This document shows positions 10,054 to 16,891 of a stretch of 26,988 nucleotides of DNA, piece after piece. The stretch comes from JABIAL01 sp964645825 (GTDB lineage Bacteria; Patescibacteriota; Patescibacteriia; UBA1558; GWA2-36-10): positions 1 through 26,988 of the forward strand of contig CAZXZY010000008.1 of NCBI GenBank assembly GCA_964645825.1, in the 5' to 3' direction. The translations under genes and the position numbers were made by a program. The notes under the pieces were generated by a model. It was given only the letters and a program-made list of their open reading frames with translations, made no database searches and was not told where the DNA came from. The first letter of the stretch is position 1. Every line of letters starts with the position of its first letter.

Positions 10054-10077
10054 GTCAGCCTCCAATGGGAGACTAAC
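10054..10077 (-). other. Intergenic hairpin between rpsU and yqeY
   Basis: A 10-bp stem (10054-10063 with 10068-10077) encloses a four-base loop. On the minus strand it reads GTTAGTCTCC-CATT-GGAGGCTGAC and needs only G-U wobbles to pair fully. No T-run follows, so it is not a classical terminator. It could be an mRNA processing or stability element that uncouples rpsU from yqeY expression. Confidence 0.5.
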
Positions 10078-10089
10078 AAAAACTAAGGA

Positions 10090-10329
10090 TTATTTGTAAC
10101 GACGATTGAAGAAATCATCTAATTTTCCAACGCGTTTCAAATATTCTATCTTGCCAGTCATTTCAATACGTCGCAGAGCGCCTTCTTTGGCAACTCTTTT
10201 GGATTGATTACGATTATGAAATCTGACTTTTTTGGCCTGCAAAATACGGCCAGATTGGATAGTTTTTTTGGTAAATCTACGAATAAGACTCTCGAAAGAT
10301 TCTCGATCTTTTTTCTTTACCTCCAACAT
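10090..10329 (-). CDS. rpsU: Small ribosomal subunit protein bS21
   Basis: The 79-residue, strongly basic protein shows the S21 pattern: an N-terminal EVKKKDRESFESLIRRF helix, then KKVRFHNRNQSKRVAKEGALRR. It is slightly longer than the usual 58-71 residues because of a C-terminal tail ending DDFFNRRYK. bS21 binds the 30S platform near the 3' end of 16S rRNA and affects start-site selection. The start at 10329 is fixed by a strong Shine-Dalgarno (GAGGTG, five bases upstream), which almost no other gene here has. Upstream lie an 8-bp leader hairpin and a TTGACT -35 box. yqeY follows and may be cotranscribed. Confidence 0.95.
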   Translation of the reverse strand: MLEVKKKDRESFESLIRRFTKKTIQSGRILQAKKVRFHNRNQSKRVAKEGALRRIEMTGKIEYLKRVGKLDDFFNRRYK

Positions 10330-10334
10330 ACTAC

Positions 10335-10340
10335 CACCTC
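10335..10340 (-). promoter_or_regulatory. Strong Shine-Dalgarno of rpsU
   Basis: The minus strand reads GAGGTG, five bases before the ATG, preceded by AGAAAGA. It is complementary to the CACCTC core of the usual 16S rRNA 3' tail. It is unusual in this window, where most genes start without any recognisable site. Confidence 0.85.
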
Positions 10341-10368
10341 TCTTTCTAAATTATGATGTACTAATATC

Positions 10369-10392
10369 AGAATATGTTTTGCAGCATATTCT
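10369..10392 (-). promoter_or_regulatory. Hairpin in the rpsU 5' leader
   Basis: A perfect 8-bp stem (10369-10376 with 10385-10392; AGAATATG and CATATTCT on the minus strand) has an 8-base loop. It lies between the promoter and the Shine-Dalgarno, at or just after the predicted transcript start. A regulatory role is inferred from position only. Confidence 0.5.
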
Positions 10393-10396
10393 TACT

Positions 10397-10428
10397 AATA
10401 TAATGACAAATTTTTGGACAAAAGTCAA
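10397..10428 (-). promoter_or_regulatory. Probable rpsU promoter
   Basis: A TTGACT -35 box is at 10423-10428. The -10 box is ambiguous: CATTAT (10400-10405) gives a 17-bp spacer, while the better-matching TATATT (10397-10402) gives 20. The -35 box overlaps the end of the preceding hairpin. Confidence 0.55.
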
Positions 10429-10458
10429 TCCCCTCAGCTGTGTACAACCAAGGGGATT
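10427..10458 (-). terminator. Hairpin after hisS, possible weak terminator
   Basis: An 8-bp stem pairs AATCCCCT with AGGGGATT around a 16-base loop, 27 bp beyond the hisS stop. On the minus strand it is followed by GACTTTTG rather than a solid T-run. On the plus strand a run of six T follows, but no plus-strand gene precedes it. Its 3' arm runs directly into the rpsU -35 box. Confidence 0.45.
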
Positions 10459-10484
10459 TTTTAAGACTTATTTAAAAAATGATT

Positions 10485-11819
10485 TTATGATTTTTTCATC
10501 TTTTTAATTTTTAGACATTTCTCAGTAAGTTGACTCGCTAGTCTCTTATGAACCTCTTTGACTACTTTTTTATAATCAACCGTTTCTTGTACTCCGCTTT
10601 CCATGTCTCTAATCAAAATAGTCTCATCAACGATCTCTTTTTGGCCTAAAATCAAAGCATAACGAGCGCATTTCTTGTCTGCTAATTCTAGTTGCCCTTT
10701 AAGACCATTTTTAGATAAATCTTCCGAAACAGTTAAGCCGCCTCGGCGTAACTCCATTAATAACTTCAAACCTTTACGACGAGCCTCTGCTCCCAATTGA
10801 GCAATATAAACATCGGATCGCCGAGGAGCTGGTAGCTCTACTTGCTTTTCCTTCATCTTATTAATAATGCGTTCCATTCCCATGGCAAAGCCAACTGCCG
10901 GTGTATCTCCTCGTCCACCCAAAAGACCAACCAATTCATCATAACGTCCACCACCACCTAACGCTTGCAATTTACCTTCTTCATTTGCCTCTACAATCTC
11001 CCAGGCAGTACGAGTATAATAGTCCAAACCACGCACAATTTTTGGATTAAGATTATATTTTACCTCTGCTTCATCTAAATATTCTAATACAGCAGTAAAA
11101 TGTTTATTACACTCTTCACATAGATAATCAATCATTTGTGGAGCAACGGCTGCTAATTCTTGACATCCCTTGACCTTACAATCCAAAAGTCGAAGAGGAT
11201 TCTTCACTAGACGCTTAGTACAGTCTGCACATAAATCTTTTTTCTTATCCTTGTAATACTGCGTCAAAGCTTTTAAATATTTAGGGCGACAACTTTTGTC
11301 TCCGATACTATTAATTTGTACTTCTGTGTCCAAGCCTAAATCTTGCAAAATATCGTAGTTCATCACGATCATTTGTGCATCTATAATAGGGTCAACGTCA
11401 CCAATAGCCTCAAAGCCAAATTGCCAGAATTGTCGATAACGTCCTGCTTGGGGTTTATCATGACGGAATTGTGGCCCGATATAAAACATTTTTACTGGTT
11501 GCGGTTGATTTAGCATGCCGTGTTCTATATAGGCCCTTACTACGCTAGGAGTAGTTTCTGGACGCAAAGACAAACGATCTCCACCTTGATCAACAAAAGA
11601 ATACATTTCCTTGGAGACAACATCGGTGTCTTCTCCGGTAGATTTTTTAAATAACTGAGTAAATTCAACAATAGGAGTGTCGATACGAGTAAACCCATAA
11701 TCACGAGCAGCTGATTTTACTTTTTCTCGAACAAAATCCCAGATTAATTGTTCAGCAGGAACTATATCCTTCATTCCTTTAACTAGTTTTGCACTAGGTG
11801 TTTTTTTCTTTGGTGACAT
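10485..11819 (-). CDS. hisS: Histidyl-tRNA synthetase
   Basis: This 444-residue class II synthetase charges tRNA-His with histidine. Visible landmarks are the N-terminal KGMKDIVPAEQ segment, motif 2 (FRHDKPQAGRYRQFWQFGFE), the histidine-binding VRGLDYYTRTAWEI segment, the glycine-rich ALGGGGRYDELVGLLGG and motif 3 (AVGFAMGMERI). A C-terminal anticodon-binding domain starts near residue 335. A four-cysteine insertion (CADC ... CEEC, about residues 197-236) is seen in many bacterial HisRS and may bind zinc. The length is slightly above the usual 420-430. It begins 11 bp after lepB and is probably cotranscribed with it from the promoter at 12518-12546. No Shine-Dalgarno is present. Confidence 0.97.
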   Translation of the reverse strand: MSPKKKTPSAKLVKGMKDIVPAEQLIWDFVREKVKSAARDYGFTRIDTPIVEFTQLFKKSTGEDTDVVSKEMYSFVDQGGDRLSLRPETTPSVVRAYIEHGMLNQPQPVKMFYIGPQFRHDKPQAGRYRQFWQFGFEAIGDVDPIIDAQMIVMNYDILQDLGLDTEVQINSIGDKSCRPKYLKALTQYYKDKKKDLCADCTKRLVKNPLRLLDCKVKGCQELAAVAPQMIDYLCEECNKHFTAVLEYLDEAEVKYNLNPKIVRGLDYYTRTAWEIVEANEEGKLQALGGGGRYDELVGLLGGRGDTPAVGFAMGMERIINKMKEKQVELPAPRRSDVYIAQLGAEARRKGLKLLMELRRGGLTVSEDLSKNGLKGQLELADKKCARYALILGQKEIVDETILIRDMESGVQETVDYKKVVKEVHKRLASQLTEKCLKIKKMKKS

Positions 11820-11830
11820 AAAACTAAAAA

Positions 11831-12487
11831 TTAATATGTTGGTTGATCAAAAGTCGAAAATCTATCAATAGGCCATCCTCTAAACCAAACTTTACCTATG
11901 ATATATTTTTCATCTAATTTTCCAAAAGATCGTGAGTCCTGACTGACCATGCGGTTGTCGCCCAGCACAAAATACTCATCCTCACCCAGATCCATGGGTG
12001 CTAAACTTTTGCTGGATAAATCTTCTATATATTCAGTTTCAGTCAATTCTTCACCATCTACAAAAACAACACCCGATTTAATCTCTACATTTTCACCTGG
12101 CAAACCAATCATTCGCTTTATGTAATATTGTCTAGTGTCTCTAGGATTACGAAAAACTACCACGTCACCTCTAACCGGCTCATTAAAACGATAAGAAATC
12201 TCATCAATAATCAAATATTCTTTGTCGTAAAAATTTGGTTCCATTGAGGCACCTTCTACATAAAAAGGCTGAATCAAAAACATTCGTACTGGCAAAATAA
12301 TAGCTAAAGAAATTAAAACCACTTTTACAATTTCAAAAACCAATAAGCCAAATTTCTTGGCCCAAACCAATAAAATATTCTCTTGATCATGTGAAAAACG
12401 ATCTATATTTAAATCTTGCGGCTCAACTTTTTTGATGTTTTCTAATTTGTCTACTTGATCAGATTTTGTTTTAGTTTTATGAAACAT
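11831..12487 (-). CDS. lepB: Signal peptidase I
   Basis: This membrane-bound serine protease removes signal peptides from exported proteins such as the two surface proteins encoded nearby. A cytoplasmic N-terminal stretch of about 45 residues precedes one membrane helix (about 47-70). The catalytic serine is Ser81 in GASMEPN and the catalytic lysine is Lys124 in YYIKRMIGLPGE. The conserved box E appears as GDNRMVSQDSRSFG (176-189). At 218 residues with a single helix it resembles the Gram-positive and Patescibacterial type. It is the first gene of a lepB-hisS unit, is divergent from the LCP gene, and has a good promoter about 30 bp upstream. The gene has no Shine-Dalgarno. Confidence 0.95.
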   Translation of the reverse strand: MFHKTKTKSDQVDKLENIKKVEPQDLNIDRFSHDQENILLVWAKKFGLLVFEIVKVVLISLAIILPVRMFLIQPFYVEGASMEPNFYDKEYLIIDEISYRFNEPVRGDVVVFRNPRDTRQYYIKRMIGLPGENVEIKSGVVFVDGEELTETEYIEDLSSKSLAPMDLGEDEYFVLGDNRMVSQDSRSFGKLDEKYIIGKVWFRGWPIDRFSTFDQPTY

Positions 12488-12517
12488 ATTTAAAATAGGT
12501 CTTAATTAAACAAAATT

Positions 12518-12546
12518 ATTATACACAAAGCCTAGAGTAAAAGCAA
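12518..12546 (-). promoter_or_regulatory. Promoter of lepB-hisS
   Basis: TTGCTT (12541-12546) and TATAAT (12518-12523) are separated by 17 bp, with TG two bases before the -10 box. The predicted transcript start is near 12511, giving a leader of about 24 bases. Confidence 0.75.
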
Positions 12547-12582
12547 ACATTTTGTGCTTAAAACACGTAATTTTATAGATTG

Positions 12583-12613
12583 ATCCCGTTAGATAGTAAG
12601 CATCTAACGGGAT
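12583..12613. repeat. 12-bp perfect inverted repeat beside the lytR promoter
   Basis: ATCCCGTTAGAT (12583-12594) and ATCTAACGGGAT (12602-12613) flank a 7-base loop. It is one of the longest perfect inverted repeats in the window. Its last base is the first base of the -35 box of the plus-strand promoter. No plus-strand gene precedes it and no T-run follows, so it is not a terminator. An operator or other DNA-level site is possible. Confidence 0.75.
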
Positions 12614-12641
12614 TGACTTTTGGACTCCTTATTAGTATAAT
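12613..12641 (+). promoter_or_regulatory. Promoter of the LCP gene and der
   Basis: TTGACT (12613-12618) and TATAAT (12636-12641) are spaced by exactly 17 bp. This is among the best sigma70-type promoters in the window. The predicted start lies near 12648, about 40 bases before the ATG at 12687. Confidence 0.85.
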
Positions 12642-12686
12642 GCAATTACTTTAATCAAGGAAAATAATAGCAAATGCAACGCCAAT

Positions 12687-14255
12687 ATGGGCTCTTCTGA
12701 CTTTACAAAACGTAAAATTAATTTTTTAGATGAAGAAGAACAGAAAAATCATCAATCTACCACTAAACCAAAGCCGGTTAGACCAAGTATTTCCGTTCAA
12801 CATTCATCTCATAAAAAACCAAAAAACGGCAAAAGGAAAAGAATTTCCTATTTTTTTATTTTCCTTATTATTTTATTCAGTTTATCTGGAAAAATATTAA
12901 GTTCTGGCAATGATGGCTTCTTGTCTGGCATTAAACATAGTTACTTATTAAGACAGATTGTAAACATTGTTGCTCCTAGTGAAAAATATCTAGTTGGTGA
13001 ACAGGACGATCGAATAAACTTCATTCTTTTGGGCATGGGTGGCGCTGGACACAGCGGCCCATATTTGACTGACACTATTATCCTAGCTAGCTTCAAACCA
13101 TCTACCAAACAAGCCTCTATTATCTCTATCCCGCGTGACATGATCGTGCCAATTGATTCACAAAATTATCGTAAAATAAACAGTGTCTATACCATTGGTA
13201 AACAAAACGGTGAGGGTGGCGGCGAATTTACCAAAAAAGTAATTTCTGAAACTCTGGGCTTACCAGTTCATTATTTTGTAGCTGTAGATTTTGCTGGCTT
13301 CGTAGAAATTATTGATGCTATTGACGGCATCGAAGTAACAGTGGATCGTAGTTTTACTGACCATCAATTCCCAACTGAAGACTACAAATACCAAAAGGTT
13401 TCTTTTGAAGAGGGTGAACAAAAAATGGACGGCATTACTTCTCTAAAATTTGCTCGTTCTCGACATGGTAATAACGGCGAGGGATCTGACTTTGCTCGTA
13501 GCAAAAGACAACAAAAAATATTGTCAGCTGTCAAAGATAAAATTACTTCCTTCAACACCCTGATCAACCCAAAAAGAATTACTAGCCTATTCTCGTTGGT
13601 AAATCAATATACTCAAACTGACATGGAGCCTTGGGAGGCCGTAAAATTAGTACACATGGTCAAAGGTTTGGACAGTCAAAAAATTGTTGTCCAATCTATT
13701 GATGATCGTCCAGGCGGATTTTTGAAATCTGGCATCTCACTTGCTGGTGCTTATATTTTACAGCCAGTAACCGGTAATTTTGAACAGATCAAACAATTAG
13801 CTGAAAATATTTTTGACATCGGTAGCGTTAGTGAAGAGCAAGCCAATATCGTTATTCAAAATGGCACAGAAGTCCCCGGCCTAGCTCTCAAGGCAGTCAA
13901 TTATCTGAGTTATATGGGTTATCAGGTTTTACGCTATGGCAATGCTAAGGAACAAGGAAAATCACAAACTATTATCTACGATTATACAAATAACAAACCA
14001 AAAACCAAAGATACCCTAGAATCTATATTTTCTACCAAGGCATCAACTAATCCACCACTAGAATATACCAGTCAAAATATTGCGACCAACTGGAATATTT
14101 ACGATGAAGATAAACAAATACAACAACTAGATTTTTTAATAATCTTGGGAGACGATCAATCAATGGATGAAAGTATAGAAATAGTCACCACCATTGATCC
14201 CGCCCTACTTAATACATCAACTGCTAGTACAACTGATATTGAGGAAGAACTTTAA
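12687..14255 (+). CDS. LytR-CpsA-Psr (LCP) family cell-envelope protein with LytR_C domain
   Basis: The 522-residue protein has a basic cytoplasmic N-terminus, one membrane helix (about 53-70) and an external LCP domain (about 105-290). LCP landmarks are DTIIL (129-133), SIPRDM (147-152), the KINSVYTIGK segment and FARSRHGNNGEGSDFAR (255-271), which carries the conserved arginines. LCP enzymes usually transfer undecaprenyl-linked glycopolymers onto peptidoglycan or other acceptors. A LytR_C domain follows (about 385-500; IVIQNGTEVPGLALKAVNYL). The tail is Thr/Ser/Glu-rich. The ATG at 12687 lacks a well-placed Shine-Dalgarno; an AAGGA lies 25 bases upstream, before an out-of-frame ATG at 12674. 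der follows after 9 bp and is probably cotranscribed. Confidence 0.93.
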   Translation: MGSSDFTKRKINFLDEEEQKNHQSTTKPKPVRPSISVQHSSHKKPKNGKRKRISYFFIFLIILFSLSGKILSSGNDGFLSGIKHSYLLRQIVNIVAPSEKYLVGEQDDRINFILLGMGGAGHSGPYLTDTIILASFKPSTKQASIISIPRDMIVPIDSQNYRKINSVYTIGKQNGEGGGEFTKKVISETLGLPVHYFVAVDFAGFVEIIDAIDGIEVTVDRSFTDHQFPTEDYKYQKVSFEEGEQKMDGITSLKFARSRHGNNGEGSDFARSKRQQKILSAVKDKITSFNTLINPKRITSLFSLVNQYTQTDMEPWEAVKLVHMVKGLDSQKIVVQSIDDRPGGFLKSGISLAGAYILQPVTGNFEQIKQLAENIFDIGSVSEEQANIVIQNGTEVPGLALKAVNYLSYMGYQVLRYGNAKEQGKSQTIIYDYTNNKPKTKDTLESIFSTKASTNPPLEYTSQNIATNWNIYDEDKQIQQLDFLIILGDDQSMDESIEIVTTIDPALLNTSTASTTDIEEEL

Positions 14256-14264
14256 TACAAATAT

Positions 14265-15620
14265 ATGTCAAAACTTTATAAAGTCGCTATCGTCGGGAGA
14301 GTAAATGTTGGCAAGTCAACTCTTTTCAACAAGCTTATTTCTCAACCAAAAGCGATCACATCATCAGTAGCGGGCACAACTCGCGATCGCAATTATGCTG
14401 TCTGTTCATGGAATGGCTTAGATTTTGATTTGATAGATACTGGTGGCCTTGATGAAGTAAAAGATCAAATTGACCAAAAAATAACTGATCAAATTGCCAA
14501 AGCTCTTAAAGAGGCTGACTTAATTTTATTTGTAGTCGATACAAAAAGTGGCATCATGCCGCCAGATCAAACACTTTTGAAGGAAGTAAAAAAATATAAA
14601 AAAGAAGTTTTACTAGTAACTAATAAAACTGACAATAATAGATTACGCACTCAAACAGCTGAATTCTATAAACTAAATATTGGCGAACCAAATATTATTT
14701 CAGCCGCTAATGGCGTCGGCACTGGTGACTTACTAGACAATATAGTAAAAATATTAAAAACACTCAAAAAACCAAACCGTGGACAAGTCCAAACAGAAGA
14801 AGGCAAGGTGATCAAAGTTGCTATTGTTGGACAACCCAATGTCGGTAAATCATCATTAATCAATGCCATCTTAGGTGAAGAAAGGGTGATCGTCTCTCCT
14901 GTTCCACATACCACACGAGACGCTCAAGATGTCAGTATTATTTACCATAAACAAAAAATTACCTTCATCGATACAGCTGGTATGCGTCGACGAAGCAAAA
15001 AAGCTTTTGACGCTTTCGAAAAACAAAGCGTTGAACAGAGCATGGAAAGCATTCACAATGCTGACATTGCCTTATTTATGATGGATGTAAATCAAAAGCT
15101 TACTTTTCAAGATAAAAGATTAGCCAACGAACTAGAAGAAGCTGGCGTTGGCGTAATTTTAGTAGCTAATAAATGGGACCTAGTGCCAGACAAAGATACA
15201 GATACTGCTCAACAATATCATGATTATTATTTTGCGCATCTCAAATTTTTGCGTTGGGCTTTATTGATCTTTACATCTACAGTAGAAAAAACCAACCTAC
15301 ACAAAATTATTCCGATGATTATAGATGTTTATAAAGAAAAAAATAGAGTCATTGATGAAAATGCTCTAGATAAATTATTAAAAAAATTAGTTAAAAAACA
15401 TAAGCCTGCTCGTGGTAAAGGAACCAAGCATCCGTATATTTATTCTTTGAAACAGGTAAAAACTAATCCTCCCGTTTTTGTAGTTAAAGTAGATTTTAAA
15501 GCAGTGATGCATTTGTCATATATTAATTTCATTGAAAATAGTTTAAGATATAAATTTGGCTTCAAGGGTGTGCCAATCAAAATACATCAAGAGAAATCAC
15601 AAAATATGTTAGATAAATAA
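14265..15620 (+). CDS. der: Ribosome-associated GTPase Der (EngA)
   Basis: This 451-residue protein has the two tandem GTPase domains unique to Der. The first has a P-loop GRVNVGKST (11-19), DTGG (58-61) and NKTD (120-123). The second has GQPNVGKSS (189-197), DTAG (236-239) and NKWD (302-305). A KH-like C-terminal domain (about 345-440) completes the family layout. Der is needed for maturation of the 50S subunit. It starts 9 bp after the LCP gene. No Shine-Dalgarno sits at the usual distance; GAGGAAG at 14241-14247 is about 17 bases away. Confidence 0.97.
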   Translation: MSKLYKVAIVGRVNVGKSTLFNKLISQPKAITSSVAGTTRDRNYAVCSWNGLDFDLIDTGGLDEVKDQIDQKITDQIAKALKEADLILFVVDTKSGIMPPDQTLLKEVKKYKKEVLLVTNKTDNNRLRTQTAEFYKLNIGEPNIISAANGVGTGDLLDNIVKILKTLKKPNRGQVQTEEGKVIKVAIVGQPNVGKSSLINAILGEERVIVSPVPHTTRDAQDVSIIYHKQKITFIDTAGMRRRSKKAFDAFEKQSVEQSMESIHNADIALFMMDVNQKLTFQDKRLANELEEAGVGVILVANKWDLVPDKDTDTAQQYHDYYFAHLKFLRWALLIFTSTVEKTNLHKIIPMIIDVYKEKNRVIDENALDKLLKKLVKKHKPARGKGTKHPYIYSLKQVKTNPPVFVVKVDFKAVMHLSYINFIENSLRYKFGFKGVPIKIHQEKSQNMLDK

Positions 15621-15648
15621 AAAAGCCCCTCGTCTGTCGACAAGGGAC
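15619..15648 (-). terminator. Intrinsic terminator of the unknown 182-residue gene
   Basis: On the minus strand a 10-bp stem (15639-15648 with 15625-15634) with loop GACA ends in six T. Pairing is complete only on the minus strand, where the plus-strand mismatches become G-U pairs. It lies 19 bp beyond the minus-strand stop and directly after the der stop on the other side. Confidence 0.85.
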
Positions 15649-15667
15649 TGCATTGCGTTCATCTTCT

Positions 15668-16216
15668 TCAGTGTATACACACTGATTCTATAGAAGTGTG
15701 AATTTCACGTGTTACTGATAAAAAATCATCAGTAACTGGAAATTCAAAAATAAATTCATGATCCTCAATTCCAGTCAGGTCACCAGATCTGACAAAGCTC
15801 TCGATAGTGTAATCTGAATCTGTCCAGATAAACCTCCGGTTAATGAGCCCATGGATATAGCTTAGAGTCGCCAAGGTTGATTCCGAATTGATGAAAACGA
15901 ATTTACCGGTCAAATTAAAGATGTTCATGCAACGCAATAAAGCATGCAAATCTTCTTCTGTGCAACCACTGCTCAAGTCAGTTGCTATCATGATACTTTT
16001 CAACCAAGGGACCAACTGCAATGATGGTGGGTACTCCCACTCCAAGCCATGTTGTAATAATCCCTTTGCTTCCTTATCTGGTAGATCTCTGATATTTTGT
16101 AATTCATCTGTACGAGCTAAAATAACAATACCAGCAGCTTCTTGCTTATAGCAAGCAAAACAATGTCCACCACCATTACACATGCCCCGATGTTGAGCCT
16201 CACATATAAGTTCCAT
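15668..16216 (-). CDS. Protein of unknown function, 182 residues
   Basis: I do not recognise a family. The N-terminus is rich in cysteine and histidine (CEAQHRGMCNGGGHCFACYK, residues 5-24), a spacing that could bind a metal or form disulfides. The rest looks like a soluble alpha/beta protein, with hydrophobic strands such as KFVFINS and HEFIFEFPV and many acidic residues. There is no signal peptide or membrane helix. Expression signals are unusually complete: a near-consensus promoter (16266-16294), a strong Shine-Dalgarno eight bases before the ATG and its own terminator. It is a lone minus-strand gene between der and pth, and codon use seems less AT-biased than its neighbours, which may mean acquisition by transfer. 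It is clearly built to be expressed, but the function is open. Confidence 0.8.
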   Translation of the reverse strand: MELICEAQHRGMCNGGGHCFACYKQEAAGIVILARTDELQNIRDLPDKEAKGLLQHGLEWEYPPSLQLVPWLKSIMIATDLSSGCTEEDLHALLRCMNIFNLTGKFVFINSESTLATLSYIHGLINRRFIWTDSDYTIESFVRSGDLTGIEDHEFIFEFPVTDDFLSVTREIHTSIESVCIH

Positions 16217-16223
16217 CTGAATG

Positions 16224-16230
16224 CCCTCCT
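16224..16230 (-). promoter_or_regulatory. Strong Shine-Dalgarno of the unknown gene
   Basis: The minus strand reads AGGAGGG, ending eight bases before the ATG at 16216. It is the best match to the canonical site in the window and fixes the start codon. Confidence 0.88.
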
Positions 16231-16265
16231 GATTGGATGATTTTATAAGAACAAAACAATATCAC

Positions 16266-16294
16266 TTTATAACATATAAAATAAAAATTGTCAA
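16266..16294 (-). promoter_or_regulatory. Near-consensus promoter of the unknown gene
   Basis: TTGACA (16289-16294, full consensus) and TATAAA (16266-16271) are 17 bp apart. The predicted leader is about 43 bases. No convincing plus-strand promoter for the divergent pth gene was found in the same gap. Confidence 0.82.
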
Positions 16295-16304
16295 TAATAT
16301 AACT

Positions 16305-16859
16305 ATGAAATTAATAATTGGACTAGGAAATCCAGACAAAGAATACCAATGGACACGCCATAATTTTGGCTGGCTAGCTTTGGATAACCTAGCAACTAAA
16401 TATGAACTAAAATGGCATAAACATAAAATCAGCCAAGCTGATGTGGCTGAATTTCGTTTGAATAAAGAAAAAATTGTTTTAGCTAAACCACTGACCTTCA
16501 TGAATAATTCCGGATTAGCAGTCGCCGCTTTGAAGCAATTCTACAAAGTTTCTGTCAAAGATGTAGTAGTTGTTTATGATGAACTGGCATTGGATTTTGG
16601 ACAGATCCGAATATCTCAAAATAGATCCGCTGGCGGACACAATGGCGTTGAGTCTATTATCCAAAATATAAAATCAAAAGAATTTGCTAGAGTCAGATTG
16701 GGCATAGGACCACAATTAGGTGTGGCCGAAAAATTTGTCTTACATAAATTTTCTAGTGAAGAAAAAAAGAAACTGCCAGAAATCATTGATACAGCTTATT
16801 TGGCTTTGGAAACTATTCTCAAAGAAGGTGTAGATAAAGCTGCTAATCAATACAATTAA
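16305..16859 (+). CDS. pth: Peptidyl-tRNA hydrolase
   Basis: This enzyme cleaves peptidyl-tRNA released by stalled ribosomes and recycles the tRNA. The 184-residue protein has the family signature from its first residues: LIIGLGNPDKEYQWTRHNFG, with catalytic His19 in TRHN. The KPLTFMNNSG segment (about 62-71), VVYDELALDFGQIRI and the RSAGGHNG motif follow. The frame is open further upstream to 16233, but the family N-terminus and normal length place the start at 16305. It is divergent from the unknown 182-residue gene. A minus-strand terminator overlaps its stop codon. No Shine-Dalgarno is visible. Confidence 0.96.
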   Translation: MKLIIGLGNPDKEYQWTRHNFGWLALDNLATKYELKWHKHKISQADVAEFRLNKEKIVLAKPLTFMNNSGLAVAALKQFYKVSVKDVVVVYDELALDFGQIRISQNRSAGGHNGVESIIQNIKSKEFARVRLGIGPQLGVAEKFVLHKFSSEEKKKLPEIIDTAYLALETILKEGVDKAANQYN

Positions 16860-16891
16860 AAAAATTAGGCCTGCGCAAGCGCAAGCCTAAT
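16858..16891 (-). terminator. Strong minus-strand intrinsic terminator abutting pth
   Basis: On the minus strand a 12-bp stem (ATTAGGCTTGCG with CGCAGGCCTAAT, one T-G wobble, loop CTTG) is followed by seven T. The T-run overlaps the pth stop codon. No minus-strand coding gene lies within 340 bp upstream, so it ends either readthrough from pepA or an untranslated transcript. Confidence 0.85.

Noticed and set aside
10451..10462. Plus-strand terminator with a six-T run near 10457
   Set aside because: No plus-strand gene precedes it. The hairpin is more sensibly read as the hisS end and rpsU promoter boundary on the minus strand.
16233..16304. N-terminal extension of Pth
   Set aside because: Residues before MKLIIGLGNP do not fit the family, and the stretch overlaps the divergent promoter of the unknown gene.
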